DNA from: Ruegeria faecimaris
Lineage (GTDB): Bacteria; Pseudomonadota; Alphaproteobacteria; Rhodobacterales; Rhodobacteraceae
Direction: 5' to 3'
DNA length: 64,000 nucleotides
NCBI RefSeq assembly: GCF_900182615.1
Contig: NZ_FXTE01000001.1
Coordinates: 682,001-746,000 of the forward strand
This document shows positions 1-8,728 of this stretch, piece by piece (within the stretch, counting starts at the first letter, position 1; the number at the start of each line of letters is the position of its first letter). Position numbers and translations under genes: made by a program. The notes under the pieces were generated by a model. It was given only the letters and a program-made list of their open reading frames with translations. It did no database searches and was not told where the DNA came from.

Positions 1-1392
1 ATGGCAAGTGCTGCCGAGACCACAGCAGCCATTGCTAGCGCCGCAGCCGCACAACCGGCCTGGGGTGCAACGAACCCGCAAAAACGCGGGCGCGTGATGA
101 TGGCGATGGTTCACCTGATGAACCGCGACATGGACAAGCTGGCCGAAGCGCTCAGCCGCGAGCACGGCAAGACGATCCCTGACGCGAAAGGCGATCTGCA
201 GCGCGGTCTGGAAGTGATCGAATACTGCATCGGTGCTCCGCAGATGTTGAAAGGCGAATTCACCGACAGTGCGGGCCCAGGCATCGACATGTATTCTATG
301 CGCCAGCCTTTAGGGGTTGTGGCCTCGATCATGCCGTTCAACTTCCCGGCCATGATGCCTCTGTGGCATGTGGGCCCTGCCCTGGCCTGTGGCAACGCTG
401 TTGTTCTGAAACCGTCCGAGCGCGATCCTTCAGTACCTTTGATGCTGGCGGAACTTTTCGTTGAGGCAGGTTTGCCCAAAGGTGTGTTCCAGGTGGTCAA
501 TGGCGACAAAGAGGCCGTGGACACCCTGTTGGACAGCGAGATCATTCAGGGCGTTTCCTTTGTGGGCTCGACCCCTATCGCGCAGTACATCTATTCGCGC
601 GCCACGGCCAACGGCAAACGCGCGCAGTGTTTCGGCGGTGCCAAGAACCACATGATCGTCATGCCCGACGCCGATCTTGACCAGGCAGCAGATGCCCTGG
701 TTGGCGCCGGTTTCGGCGCGGCCGGCGAACGCTGCATGGCCGTATCGGTTGCCGTCCCAGTCGGAGAGGATACCGCCGACGCGCTGATCGAAAAGCTTAT
801 TCCGCGTATCGAGAAACTGAAGGTCGGCCCCTACACTGCCGGCGATGATGTTGACATGGGACCGGTCGTGACCGGTGCTGCCAAAGAGCGCATTTTGGGA
901 CTGATCAGCTCGGGCGTGGAACAGGGCGCCAAGCTGGTTGTCGATAATCGTGACTTTAGCCTGCAAGGCTATGAGGACGGTTTCTTCGTCGGCCCGCATC
1001 TGTTCGACCACGTGACGCCCGAAATGGACATCTATAAGCAAGAGATCTTTGGCCCGGTTCTGTCGACCGTCCGCGCCGGGTCCTACGAAGAGGCGATTGG
1101 CCTGGCCATGGACCACGAATACGGCAACGGCACCGCGATCTTTACCCGTGACGGCGACACCGCGCGTGATTTTGCCAGCCGGATCAATATTGGCATGGTC
1201 GGTATCAACGTTCCGATCCCGGTTCCGTTGGCCTATCACACCTTTGGCGGTTGGAAGAAATCCATGTTCGGTGACCTGAACCAGCATGGTGCGGATAGCT
1301 TCAAATTCTATACACGCACAAAAACGGTCACCGCGCGTTGGCCTTCAGGCATCAAAGAAGGCGGCGAGTTCAACTTCAAAGCCATGGACTGA
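1..1392 (+). CDS. mmsA: Methylmalonate-semialdehyde dehydrogenase (CoA-acylating), 5' partial
   Basis: Converts methylmalonate semialdehyde plus CoA and NAD+ to propionyl-CoA, the last step of valine breakdown. The 463 visible residues carry the aldehyde-dehydrogenase fold: the cofactor region MPFNFPAMMP near residue 111, the catalytic cysteine C245 in GERCM, and the EIFGPVL motif near residue 349. Family members are about 500 residues long and have some 35 more N-terminal residues, so the ATG at base 1 is almost certainly an internal methionine and the gene starts to the left of the window. A strong terminator follows. The other valine-pathway genes lie 3.6 kb downstream on the same strand. 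Confidence 0.93.
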   Translation: MASAAETTAAIASAAAAQPAWGATNPQKRGRVMMAMVHLMNRDMDKLAEALSREHGKTIPDAKGDLQRGLEVIEYCIGAPQMLKGEFTDSAGPGIDMYSMRQPLGVVASIMPFNFPAMMPLWHVGPALACGNAVVLKPSERDPSVPLMLAELFVEAGLPKGVFQVVNGDKEAVDTLLDSEIIQGVSFVGSTPIAQYIYSRATANGKRAQCFGGAKNHMIVMPDADLDQAADALVGAGFGAAGERCMAVSVAVPVGEDTADALIEKLIPRIEKLKVGPYTAGDDVDMGPVVTGAAKERILGLISSGVEQGAKLVVDNRDFSLQGYEDGFFVGPHLFDHVTPEMDIYKQEIFGPVLSTVRAGSYEEAIGLAMDHEYGNGTAIFTRDGDTARDFASRINIGMVGINVPIPVPLAYHTFGGWKKSMFGDLNQHGADSFKFYTRTKTVTARWPSGIKEGGEFNFKAMD

Positions 1393-1418
1393 TCCAAACG
1401 AAAGCGGCGGATCCACAC

Positions 1419-1447
1419 AGCCCGGCCACCACTGGCCGGGCTTTTTT
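1419..1447 (+). terminator. Rho-independent terminator of mmsA
   Basis: A perfect 10-bp stem (AGCCCGGCCA / TGGCCGGGCT) with a 4-base loop is followed directly by a run of T. It lies 27 bases after the mmsA stop, so mmsA ends its transcription unit here. Confidence 0.9.
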
Positions 1448-1579
1448 CAATACACGGCCAAGTTTCGCTTGTGATGTTCGCTTCACAATAAATTCACTCA
1501 ACACTCCCTAGGAAATCTGATCAGCAAAACATAAGTTACACGCAGTTTCGCGCAAGCAGTTCCTGAACCGGAGGCCAAT

Positions 1580-2182
1580 TTGTCAGATCCCCGCATGACC
1601 CGTCGCTCTGCATTGTTAGGTGCAGCGTCTCTGTTGATGACACCTGCACTGGTGCGCGCACAAAGCAGCGCCGATGCTTTCCCGCTTGACGAAGAGGCGA
1701 TCAGCACACAGCTAGCTGTGCGGCGGAATGTCTCTTCATTCTCGCACCAGAATTGGCAGGATCACTTCGATGAGTTAGGTGTCGGCTGCCTGCTGGCAGA
1801 TATCACAAGCCGCGCTGTACACTATTGGGGGGCTGACGGGACGTACAAACTGTACCCCAGCTCAGTCCCTATGAGCGAAGAACTCACAAGGCGTGGTTAT
1901 ACCGAAGTAGTACGCAAGCGCGAAAACCCAAGCTGGACCCCGACCGCCTCAATGCGCGAGCGCGACCCGAACCTGCCCATCCGAATAGAAGGTGGCGAGT
2001 CCGGAAATCCGCTGGGTACGCGGGCGATGTATCTGGGCTGGCCAGCATATCTGGTGCACGGCACGCACGATACACGCAAGATTGGACGCCAAAGTTCTTC
2101 TGGATGTATTGGCCTTTATAATCAGCATGTTGAAGAGTTATATCCGCTGGTTCAGGTTGGCACCAAGGTCAGATTGGTCTGA
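1580..2182 (+). CDS. L,D-transpeptidase (YkuD domain), exported
   Basis: Predicted periplasmic cell-wall enzyme that cross-links peptidoglycan or attaches partners to it. The N-terminus has a twin-arginine-like signal (MTRRSALLG, then a hydrophobic stretch ending near ALVRAQS). The YkuD active site is at the C-terminus: H160 in HGT and the nucleophile C176 in SSGCIGLYN. The usual arginine after CI is glycine here, which I cannot weigh without an alignment. The start is TTG at 1580, chosen because GGAGG at 1570-1574 is 5 bases away; the ATG at 1595 is too far from it. At 200 residues it is a compact single-domain form. It has its own terminator and no operon partner. Confidence 0.82.
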   Translation: MSDPRMTRRSALLGAASLLMTPALVRAQSSADAFPLDEEAISTQLAVRRNVSSFSHQNWQDHFDELGVGCLLADITSRAVHYWGADGTYKLYPSSVPMSEELTRRGYTEVVRKRENPSWTPTASMRERDPNLPIRIEGGESGNPLGTRAMYLGWPAYLVHGTHDTRKIGRQSSSGCIGLYNQHVEELYPLVQVGTKVRLV

Positions 2183-2189
2183 CAGAATG

Positions 2190-2215
2190 CCCCGGCCATA
2201 ACGGCCGGGGTTTTT
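2190..2215 (+). terminator. Rho-independent terminator after the L,D-transpeptidase gene
   Basis: An 8-bp stem CCCCGGCC / GGCCGGGG with a 5-base loop is followed by TTTTT. It sits between convergent genes, and the T-run favours the plus-strand gene. Confidence 0.85.
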
Positions 2216-2237
2216 GCTTGATCACGGTGGTTGCCAA

Positions 2238-2714
2238 TTATTCCGGCAGGATCACCGCATCGACGACGTGGATCACGCCATTGCTGGCCTCGATATCGGC
2301 CTGCACAACCTTGGCGCCATTCACTTTGACGCCGTTTTTACCATTCACACTCAGGCGATCACCCTGCACGGTCAGAACTTTGGTGCGCTTGCCAGCGATG
2401 TCCCCAGACATGACTTTGGCCGGAACCACATGGTAAGTCAGGATTGCGACCAGTTGGTCTTTGTTCTCGGGCAGTAGCAGCGTTTCCACTGTCCCTTCGG
2501 GCAGTGCGGCAAAGGCCTCATCCGTGGGGGCAAAAACGGTGAACGGACCGTCCCCTTTCAGCGTATCGACCAGACCCGCCGCTTGAACCGCTGCGACCAG
2601 TGTGGTGAATGATCCGGCAGATACGGCGGTATCCACGATATCGGCGGCCTTCGCTTGAACCGGCAAGGTAAGTGCGATTGCGGCGGCGGCGCTCAGGAAA
2701 GTACGGCGAAACAT
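2238..2714 (-). CDS. Secreted fasciclin (FAS1) domain protein
   Basis: A 158-residue exported protein made of a signal peptide and one FAS1 domain. The signal is [15 protein letters not shown] with probable cleavage after AKA. The domain shows both FAS1 boxes: [15 protein letters not shown] near residue 58 and the H2-like end [15 protein letters not shown]1 domains act in adhesion or carbohydrate binding; the ligand here is unknown. The ATG has GGAG 9 bases upstream. The gene is convergent with the L,D-transpeptidase gene and stands alone as a transcription unit. Single-domain bacterial FAS1 proteins of this size are common in marine alphaproteobacteria. Confidence 0.88.
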   Translation of the reverse strand: MFRRTFLSAAAAIALTLPVQAKAADIVDTAVSAGSFTTLVAAVQAAGLVDTLKGDGPFTVFAPTDEAFAALPEGTVETLLLPENKDQLVAILTYHVVPAKVMSGDIAGKRTKVLTVQGDRLSVNGKNGVKVNGAKVVQADIEASNGVIHVVDAVILPE

Positions 2715-2791
2715 ATTTGAGATCTCCTATCCAGGTTGTTATGGAAAGGGGTACGGGCGTTTCGCTGCACCGGATCAATTTGGTGTCAGAT

Positions 2792-3637
2792 TTATTTGAC
2801 CTGAACCCAAATACTTTGCGCGCGCCCATCTTTCAAAAACGGCAGCGCCTCGACCGCATCCTGGCGATCCTGTTGAAAGAAGTATCCAGGCCAAAGCATT
2901 GAATATGCACTAGATTGCAACAATGCATGCAACATATATTGCTCGCCCCATCCCGGGCAGTCATAGAAGAACCGCTTGGGGTATTCGTAGGGTAGAAAAA
3001 CATCGTGCACATGGATCACAACGCCTGGTTTTAAGGCCGGTATGATGCGGCAGAACAGATGCGCGACATCATTGCTCATCCGGACAACATGGCTGGAATC
3101 GATGAACAGGATGTCACCCGCTTCAAGCTGTTCAAAGAGGGCTGGATCGACCTCTTCCAACCGTTTCTGTTCGAATTGATCGACTACATGCGCGATGTCC
3201 GCGCGCGGATAAGGATCAATCGCGGTGATTTGCGTCTGCAGCCCGCCATCCAATACAGCCTGCCGTGTCACGCGCGTTGAATTACCGCAGCCAACCTCAA
3301 TCACCCGCTTGGGTTTGAAACGACGGACCATAAGATACAACGCATCCGCATCTGGGCTGTCATAATACCCGTTGCCGATCCTATACCCGGTTTGATTGCG
3401 GGACGGATCCTTCAACGCGGCCAGAGCCTCCGCATGTTCAGCGTATTCCGCCACCAGCTGCGAGATGTCGAAATCGGCCATTCCCGGGGACAACGCATAA
3501 GCCGGACGGGTCAACCCGCCCGCCTGCTCGAACGCCTCTAGCCGGGCGCGCTCGTCCCGTTCGGTAACCTTGTCGATTAGCTTGACACCAAACCGATCGA
3601 GAACGGCGTTTAGCCGGGGGAATTTCCTGGGTTTCAC
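2792..3637 (-). CDS. Class I SAM-dependent methyltransferase
   Basis: A 281-residue soluble protein with a Rossmann-type SAM-binding motif, VIEVGCGNST, at residues 112-121. An acidic strand end follows (AIDPYP), then a GDILFIDSSHV segment resembling motif II, and VIHVHDVFLPYEYP, which resembles the metal-site region of the Methyltransf_24 group. The substrate cannot be read from the sequence. The start is GTG at 3637 with GGAG 8 bases upstream. The gene is divergent from ybdK across 144 bases and 77 bases upstream of the FAS1 gene on the same strand, so those two may be co-transcribed. A role in surface glycan or lipid modification is possible but unsupported. Confidence 0.75.
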   Translation of the reverse strand: MKPRKFPRLNAVLDRFGVKLIDKVTERDERARLEAFEQAGGLTRPAYALSPGMADFDISQLVAEYAEHAEALAALKDPSRNQTGYRIGNGYYDSPDADALYLMVRRFKPKRVIEVGCGNSTRVTRQAVLDGGLQTQITAIDPYPRADIAHVVDQFEQKRLEEVDPALFEQLEAGDILFIDSSHVVRMSNDVAHLFCRIIPALKPGVVIHVHDVFLPYEYPKRFFYDCPGWGEQYMLHALLQSSAYSMLWPGYFFQQDRQDAVEALPFLKDGRAQSIWVQVK

Positions 3638-3781
3638 ACAAAGGCTCCGGGGTTCTTCTGAACTTTGACCCGTTCCTTACCGCTGCTTGCCCAAAGACCG
3701 CAAGGACTCTGCCGGTAAACACTTGGCAAAAAGCGTATTTCCGTATTCACTGTTTCGCATAAAGCTAGAAAGAGGGCCGCC

Positions 3782-4897
3782 ATGCAGCAGGAATACACGC
3801 TGGGCATTGAGGAAGAGTATCTTCTGGTCGACCGCGACAGCCTTGAACTTGCCCAAGCACCCGCTGCACTGATGGAAGCCTGCCAGGCCGATTTTCAGGG
3901 CCAGGTCAGCCCCGAGTTTCTGCAGTGCCAGATCGAGGTTGGCACCCGCCCCCATGCAACGATCCGCACGGCCCGCGAAGATTTGAAGCGCCTGAGGGCG
4001 GGTGTGGCGGATCGGTCCGCCGAATACAATCTGGCTCCGATTGCTGTGTCCTGCCACCCCTTTGCGGACTGGAAGAAACAGCACCACACGCGCCGAGAGC
4101 GCTATGACGCCTTGCAGCATGCCCTGGGCGGTGTCGCGCGACGGATGCTGATCTGCGGGATGCACGTGCATGTCGGTGTTGAAGAACCGTCCTTGCGGGC
4201 CGACCTGATGCCGCAGCTTTCCTATTTCCTGCCGCATCTGTTGGCGCTGTCCACATCCTCGCCCTATTGGAACGGAGAGGATACCGGCCTGTCTTCCTAT
4301 CGCCTGACCGTATTCGACAACCTGCCCCGCACCGGATTACCACCGGTTCTGGCCAGCTGGTCGGAATATGAACGTACGACAGGCATTCTGGTCGAACTTG
4401 GCGTGATCGAGGATACCTCGAAAATCTGGTGGGATTTGCGACCGTCTCATCGCTTTCCAACGCTCGAAACACGCATAATGGACGTGCAGCCTAGGTTGGA
4501 GCACACGTTGTCACTGGCTGCAATGGTACAGGCGCTGGTCCGAATGTTGTGCCGTCTGAAAGACCGCAACTTGCGTTGGCGGCAATATGACAGGTTCCTG
4601 ATTGGTGAAAACCGGTGGCGGGCGCAGCGTTACGGTGTCGGCGAAGGCATGATTGATTTCGGGGATCGATCCATCAAGCCCATGCCGGAACTTATGGGTG
4701 AACTGATGGGTATGCTGGCCGAAGATGCCGAAGCACTGGGCACCATGACTGAACTTGCCCGGCTACAGCAAATCGCACAAAACGGCACATCTGCCACGCG
4801 GCAACGACGTGTTCACGCCGAAGCGACGGCCAAAGGTGCGGATGCAGGCAGGGCTGTGGTTCAGCATCTGATCGAAGAATTCCATCAGGATTTATGA
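3782..4897 (+). CDS. ybdK: Carboxylate-amine ligase, YbdK / GCS2 family
   Basis: A 371-residue member of the glutamate-cysteine-ligase-2 family. Family hallmarks are the N-terminal [11 protein letters not shown], the GMHVHVGV segment near residue 127, and [16 protein letters not shown] in the middle. E. coli YbdK has weak glutamate-cysteine ligase activity in vitro; the physiological product is uncertain. Length matches the family. The ATG is preceded by AGAGGG. It is divergent from the methyltransferase gene and ends 128 bases before the acyl-CoA dehydrogenase gene. It has no evident link to the valine genes on either side. Confidence 0.88.
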   Translation: MQQEYTLGIEEEYLLVDRDSLELAQAPAALMEACQADFQGQVSPEFLQCQIEVGTRPHATIRTAREDLKRLRAGVADRSAEYNLAPIAVSCHPFADWKKQHHTRRERYDALQHALGGVARRMLICGMHVHVGVEEPSLRADLMPQLSYFLPHLLALSTSSPYWNGEDTGLSSYRLTVFDNLPRTGLPPVLASWSEYERTTGILVELGVIEDTSKIWWDLRPSHRFPTLETRIMDVQPRLEHTLSLAAMVQALVRMLCRLKDRNLRWRQYDRFLIGENRWRAQRYGVGEGMIDFGDRSIKPMPELMGELMGMLAEDAEALGTMTELARLQQIAQNGTSATRQRRVHAEATAKGADAGRAVVQHLIEEFHQDL

Positions 4898-5025
4898 CCT
4901 GCCTCAAAGTATGATCTAATCGTTTTCGCAATATCCCTGTCAGGAATTGCTGGGCGTGCAAAATTTCTGTAAGAATCAGGAAATAAACACTCGTTCAATT
5001 CATCCGGCGACGTGGGAGGAAACCA

Positions 5026-6168
5026 ATGGATTTTGCACCAACCGAAGAGCAAACTGCTATCTTCGATATGGCCTATGAGTTCGGGCAGGAGCATATCGCA
5101 CCCTTCGCCCGGCAATGGGAGGCAGATGGCACAATTCCCAAAGACCTTTGGCCCCGTGTAGGGGAGCTTGGCTTTGGCGGTCTCTATGTGTCCGAAGATA
5201 GTGGCGGTTCCGGTCTTAGTAGGCTGGATGCGACGATGGTGTTCGAGGCCCTTTCGATGGCTTGCCCTTCAGTCGCGGCCTTCCTGACGATCCACAACAT
5301 GTGCGCCAAGATGTTGGACACATTTGCCGCGGATGAGCTGAAATCGCGGATCATGCCGGATATTCTTAACCTGAACACAGTCCTCAGCTACTGCCTGACC
5401 GAACCCGGATCAGGCTCGGACGCCGCCGCGCTGAAAACTCGCGCCGAACGCACGAACGAAGGTTATACGCTGAACGGAACAAAAGCCTTCATCTCGGGCG
5501 GCGGATACTCAGATGCTTATGTCTGTATGGTGCGCACCGGACAGGATGGCCCCAAAGGGATTTCAACTCTGTATGTCGAAGATGGCACTCCAGGTCTTAG
5601 CTTTGGCGCGCTTGAACAAAAGATGGGCTGGAAAAGCCAACCAACGGCGCAGGTTCAGTTTGACGACTGCAAAGTTCCGGCGGGCAATCTTGTGGGTACA
5701 GAAGGTGACGGATTCAAATATGCGATGATGGGCCTGGATGGCGGTCGCTTGAATATTGCCTCATGTTCTTTGGGGGCGGCACAAGCAGGTCTGAACATGA
5801 CGCTTCAGTATATGTCCGAGCGTCAGGCATTCGGGAAGTCGATTGATCAGTTTCAAGCGCTGCAGTTCAGGCTTGCGGATATGGAAATAGAATTGCAGGC
5901 GGCCCGGACGTTCTTGCGTCAGGCAGCCTGGAAACTGGACACTGGCGCACCGGATGCCACCAAGTTCTGTGCAATGGCCAAGAAATTCGTGACTGAAACC
6001 GGATCAAAAGTGGTCGACCAATGCCTGCAACTGCACGGCGGTTATGGGTATCTCGCCGATTACGGTATCGAAAAGCTTGTCCGCGACTTGCGCGTTCATC
6101 AAATTCTGGAAGGCACAAACGAGATCATGCGCGTCATTGTTTCTCGTCAGATGCTTGCCCAACGCTGA
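5026..6168 (+). CDS. Acyl-CoA dehydrogenase, probably isobutyryl-CoA dehydrogenase
   Basis: A 380-residue FAD enzyme that would oxidise isobutyryl-CoA to methacrylyl-CoA in valine breakdown. Acyl-CoA dehydrogenase signatures are present: CLTEPGSGSD near residue 124, the AFISGGGYSDAY flavin region, and the C-terminal QLHGGYGYL followed by LRVHQILEGTNEIMR. The substrate assignment rests on the next two genes, which encode the following pathway steps and are spaced by 7 and 3 bases, so the three form an operon. The start has an excellent ribosome-binding site, GGGAGG, ahead of the ATG. Other branched-chain acyl-CoA dehydrogenases look similar. Confidence 0.88.
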   Translation: MDFAPTEEQTAIFDMAYEFGQEHIAPFARQWEADGTIPKDLWPRVGELGFGGLYVSEDSGGSGLSRLDATMVFEALSMACPSVAAFLTIHNMCAKMLDTFAADELKSRIMPDILNLNTVLSYCLTEPGSGSDAAALKTRAERTNEGYTLNGTKAFISGGGYSDAYVCMVRTGQDGPKGISTLYVEDGTPGLSFGALEQKMGWKSQPTAQVQFDDCKVPAGNLVGTEGDGFKYAMMGLDGGRLNIASCSLGAAQAGLNMTLQYMSERQAFGKSIDQFQALQFRLADMEIELQAARTFLRQAAWKLDTGAPDATKFCAMAKKFVTETGSKVVDQCLQLHGGYGYLADYGIEKLVRDLRVHQILEGTNEIMRVIVSRQMLAQR

Positions 6169-6175
6169 GACCCCG

Positions 6176-7216
6176 ATGTCAGATATTGAAATTCACACTA
6201 CCGGCCGCGCTGGACGCATCACTCTGACACGCCCCAAAGCTTTGAACGCGCTGAGTTATGACATGTGCATGGCGATAGATACGGCCATGCGCAACTGGCG
6301 CGAGGACGAGTCAGTTGACCTGATCATACTGGACGCCGTTGGCGATAAAGCATTTTGCGCCGGGGGAGATATCGCAGAGCTTTATGATACCGGGTGCAAA
6401 GGCGACTTTGCCTATGGGCAGACTTTCTGGCGCGATGAATACAGGCTGAATGCACTGATTTTCGAATACCCCAAGCCCGTGGTCAGTTTCCTACAAGGGT
6501 TTACTATGGGTGGCGGCGTCGGAATTGGGTGCCACGGAAGCCACCGCATAGTCGGTGAAACATCTCAGATTGCCCTGCCCGAGTGCTCTATCGGTTTGGT
6601 GCCGGATGTTGGTGGCTCTCTGATGCTCGCGCTGGCTCCGGGTCGACTGGGAGAATACTTGGGCACAACAGGTCACCGAATGGGCCCTGCGGACGCCATT
6701 TATGCGGGCTTTGCCGACCATTTTATCCCCATTGAAGAATGGCCCGGCCTGATCGAACTGCTCGAAGCTTCCGGGAACACAGACCTGTTGGTCGAGCATT
6801 CCCAGACGCCACCCACAGGTAACCTTGAAAAGGTTCAGGCGGAAATCGACGTGCTTTTCAATGGCGAGGGGTTGAACGACATCCTCAACGCGTTGCGCTT
6901 CTCCGAAACCCCGTTCTCTGACGCGGCGCAAAAGTTGATGGGCCGCAACTCTCCACTATCCGTGGCTTGTACCATTGAAATGATTCATCGGCTTAAGGCG
7001 CTGGATCTGTCGATCCGAAAAGCCCTGGAGATGGAGTACCGCTTTACGGCGCGCGCCATGGAACACGGAGATTTTCTGGAAGGTATCCGCGCGCAGATCA
7101 TAGACAAGGATCGCTCTCCAAATTGGCGTCACCATGGCAAACCTGTTCCCGCCGTGGATATTTCCGCAATGCTGCGGCCCCTGGGCAGCGTCGCCCTGAC
7201 ATTCGAGGAGGATTAA
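6176..7216 (+). CDS. 3-hydroxyisobutyryl-CoA hydrolase (enoyl-CoA hydratase/isomerase family)
   Basis: A 346-residue crotonase-fold protein expected to hydrolyse 3-hydroxyisobutyryl-CoA to 3-hydroxyisobutyrate in the valine pathway. Visible motifs are the oxyanion-hole segments AFCAGGDIAELY and GFTMGGGVGIG, and PECSIGLVPDVGG, which holds the glutamate typical of the hydrolase branch. Length fits the hydrolase (about 350) better than the shorter hydratases (about 260). The ATG at 6176, 7 bases after the upstream stop, is used; an open frame extends further upstream but overlaps the dehydrogenase gene. mmsB follows 3 bases later. No separate methacrylyl-CoA hydratase gene is seen here. Confidence 0.9.
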   Translation: MSDIEIHTTGRAGRITLTRPKALNALSYDMCMAIDTAMRNWREDESVDLIILDAVGDKAFCAGGDIAELYDTGCKGDFAYGQTFWRDEYRLNALIFEYPKPVVSFLQGFTMGGGVGIGCHGSHRIVGETSQIALPECSIGLVPDVGGSLMLALAPGRLGEYLGTTGHRMGPADAIYAGFADHFIPIEEWPGLIELLEASGNTDLLVEHSQTPPTGNLEKVQAEIDVLFNGEGLNDILNALRFSETPFSDAAQKLMGRNSPLSVACTIEMIHRLKALDLSIRKALEMEYRFTARAMEHGDFLEGIRAQIIDKDRSPNWRHHGKPVPAVDISAMLRPLGSVALTFEED

Positions 7217-7219
7217 AGA

Positions 7220-8092
7220 ATGAAAATCGGGTTTATCGGCCTTGGAAACATGGGCAATCCAATGGCAGTCAATCTTGCCAATGCCGGGCATGAAGTCGCT
7301 GGGTTTGATATGGCCGAGGTGTCGGTTTCCGGTGTTACTTTGACTGGGTCAGGGGCCGACGCTGCAAAAGACGCAGACATCGTCATCACCATGCTTCCGA
7401 ATGGCCAGATACTTCGATCCGTCGCAAATGAGATCATTCCAGCGATGAATGAAGGGGCCGTCTGGGTCGATTGTTCGACAGTGGATGTCGACAGCGCTCG
7501 AGCTGTTGCCGATATGGCTTTGGCTGCGGGAGTTTTGACCGTCGACGCGCCCGTCTCGGGCGGTATCGGAGGCGCCTCGGCTGGGACGCTGACATTCATG
7601 GCAGGTGGAAGCGCCGAGGCATTCGAAAAAGCCCGGCCCTTGTTCGACATCATGGGGCAAAAGGCAGTGCATTGCGGAGACGCGGGCGCGGGTCAGGCGG
7701 CCAAGATCTGCAACAACATGATTTTGGGCGTCACCATGATTGCAACCTGCGAGGCCTTCGCGCTGGCCGACAAGTTGGGGCTAGACCGGCAGAAAATGTT
7801 CGACGTTGTCAGCACCTCCTCGGGCTATAGCTGGACGATGAACGCATACTGCCCTGCCCCAGGCATCGGCCCGCAAAGCCCGGCCGACAATGGTTATCAA
7901 CCCGGCTTTGCCGCCGAACTGATGTTGAAAGACCTGCGTCTCAGTCAGCAGGCAGCGGAAAGCTCGGATGCCGACACCCCAATGGGGATGATGGCGACCG
8001 AGCTGTATCAGCAATTCGTCGAAAGCGAAGATGGGCTGGGGCTGGACTTCTCGGCCATGCTTCCGCGATTTGAAAAGCGGGGTCGGAACTAG
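7220..8092 (+). CDS. mmsB: 3-hydroxyisobutyrate dehydrogenase
   Basis: A 290-residue NAD+-dependent beta-hydroxyacid dehydrogenase making methylmalonate semialdehyde, the substrate of MmsA. The N-terminus carries the Rossmann motif IGFIGLGNMGNPMA. DAPVSGGIGGASAGTL near residue 112 is the substrate-binding signature, and the conserved lysine lies in GAGQAAKICNN. AGGAGGATTAAAGA upstream gives a strong ribosome-binding site. It is the last gene of the three-gene valine operon. Confidence 0.95.
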   Translation: MKIGFIGLGNMGNPMAVNLANAGHEVAGFDMAEVSVSGVTLTGSGADAAKDADIVITMLPNGQILRSVANEIIPAMNEGAVWVDCSTVDVDSARAVADMALAAGVLTVDAPVSGGIGGASAGTLTFMAGGSAEAFEKARPLFDIMGQKAVHCGDAGAGQAAKICNNMILGVTMIATCEAFALADKLGLDRQKMFDVVSTSSGYSWTMNAYCPAPGIGPQSPADNGYQPGFAAELMLKDLRLSQQAAESSDADTPMGMMATELYQQFVESEDGLGLDFSAMLPRFEKRGRN

Positions 8093-8186
8093 GATGCCCT
8101 TGGGCGGCTTCCTGCCCATAGGGTTGACCCCTTTCCTGCCGATGTCCATCTAATGGAGAGGTTCAGCATCGATTCTTGGGGCTACG

Positions 8187-8585
8187 ATGACGCATAATTT
8201 GGTCAAAGCGCTTACTGTTCTTGCTCTGGTCGTGACCCCGGTGGCGGCCATGGCCGGTAACGGGAAGGGAAACGGCAAGAACAAGAATGACGATAAGGTC
8301 ATCCGCATAGCGCCTCAGGGCGGTATTGTTGTAACTGGAAACGCCGGCCACTGCCCGCCGGGTCTGGCCAAGAAAAACGTACCCTGTGTCCCTCCGGGAC
8401 AGGCCAAAAAGCTGTATAGAAATGGCGAGTTTATCAATGGCGACTATCGCTGGATTGATGATCCGTTTCGGTATGGCCTGAATAGGGGAAGCTATGTCCG
8501 CGCAGGCGACTACGTGTATCGTGTCGACCCGGATACACGCAAAGTTCTGAACCTGATCGGCGCGGTTGCAGACATCCTGAACTGA
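8187..8585 (+). CDS. Small exported RcnB-like protein (paralogue of the protein at 56517)
   Basis: A 132-residue protein with a signal peptide (cleavage near AMA-GN), then a Gly/Lys/Asn-rich segment, then two PPG-x-AKK units in tandem (CPPGLAKKN and CVPPGQAKKL), each with a cysteine. The C-terminus (DDPFRYGL, a YRVDPDT strand, VLNLIGAVADIL) resembles the RcnB family, whose E. coli member affects nickel/cobalt homeostasis in the periplasm. Metal-related function is only inferred. A second protein of the same design lies at 56517-56876. The start is ATG at 8187 with a weak GGGG upstream. It lies 94 bases after mmsB and is probably a separate unit. Confidence 0.75.
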   Translation: MTHNLVKALTVLALVVTPVAAMAGNGKGNGKNKNDDKVIRIAPQGGIVVTGNAGHCPPGLAKKNVPCVPPGQAKKLYRNGEFINGDYRWIDDPFRYGLNRGSYVRAGDYVYRVDPDTRKVLNLIGAVADILN

Positions 8586-8644
8586 CAATCGCGGCCTGAA
8601 TTCAAGCGGTCGAAAAGCAACCTCTGTCGATTTGAGAAAGTAAG

Positions 8645-8672
8645 CAGGCTCGGGCATTTTTCAGCCTGTTTT
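8645..8672 (+). terminator. Possible terminator after the RcnB-like gene
   Basis: A 6-bp stem CAGGCT / AGCCTG with a 12-base loop is followed by TTTT. The stem is short for its loop, so this is tentative. Confidence 0.35.
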
Positions 8673-8702
8673 CAAAATTTTGACGCAATCTAACATCATC
8701 AT

Positions 8703-8724
8703 AAACCTCACTATTTCGAGGTTT
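8703..8724 (+). promoter_or_regulatory. Hairpin covering the ribosome-binding site of the M50 peptidase gene
   Basis: AAACCTC (8703-8709) pairs perfectly with GAGGTTT (8718-8724) across an 8-base loop. The right arm contains the GAGG Shine-Dalgarno sequence of the ATG at 8729, so the folded RNA would hide the site. The stem has three A-U pairs at its base and is therefore of modest stability. Confidence 0.4.
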
Positions 8725-8728
8725 TATT

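Noticed and set aside
430..1287. 285-codon open frame antisense to mmsA
   Set aside because: Shadow of mmsA without motifs or start signals.
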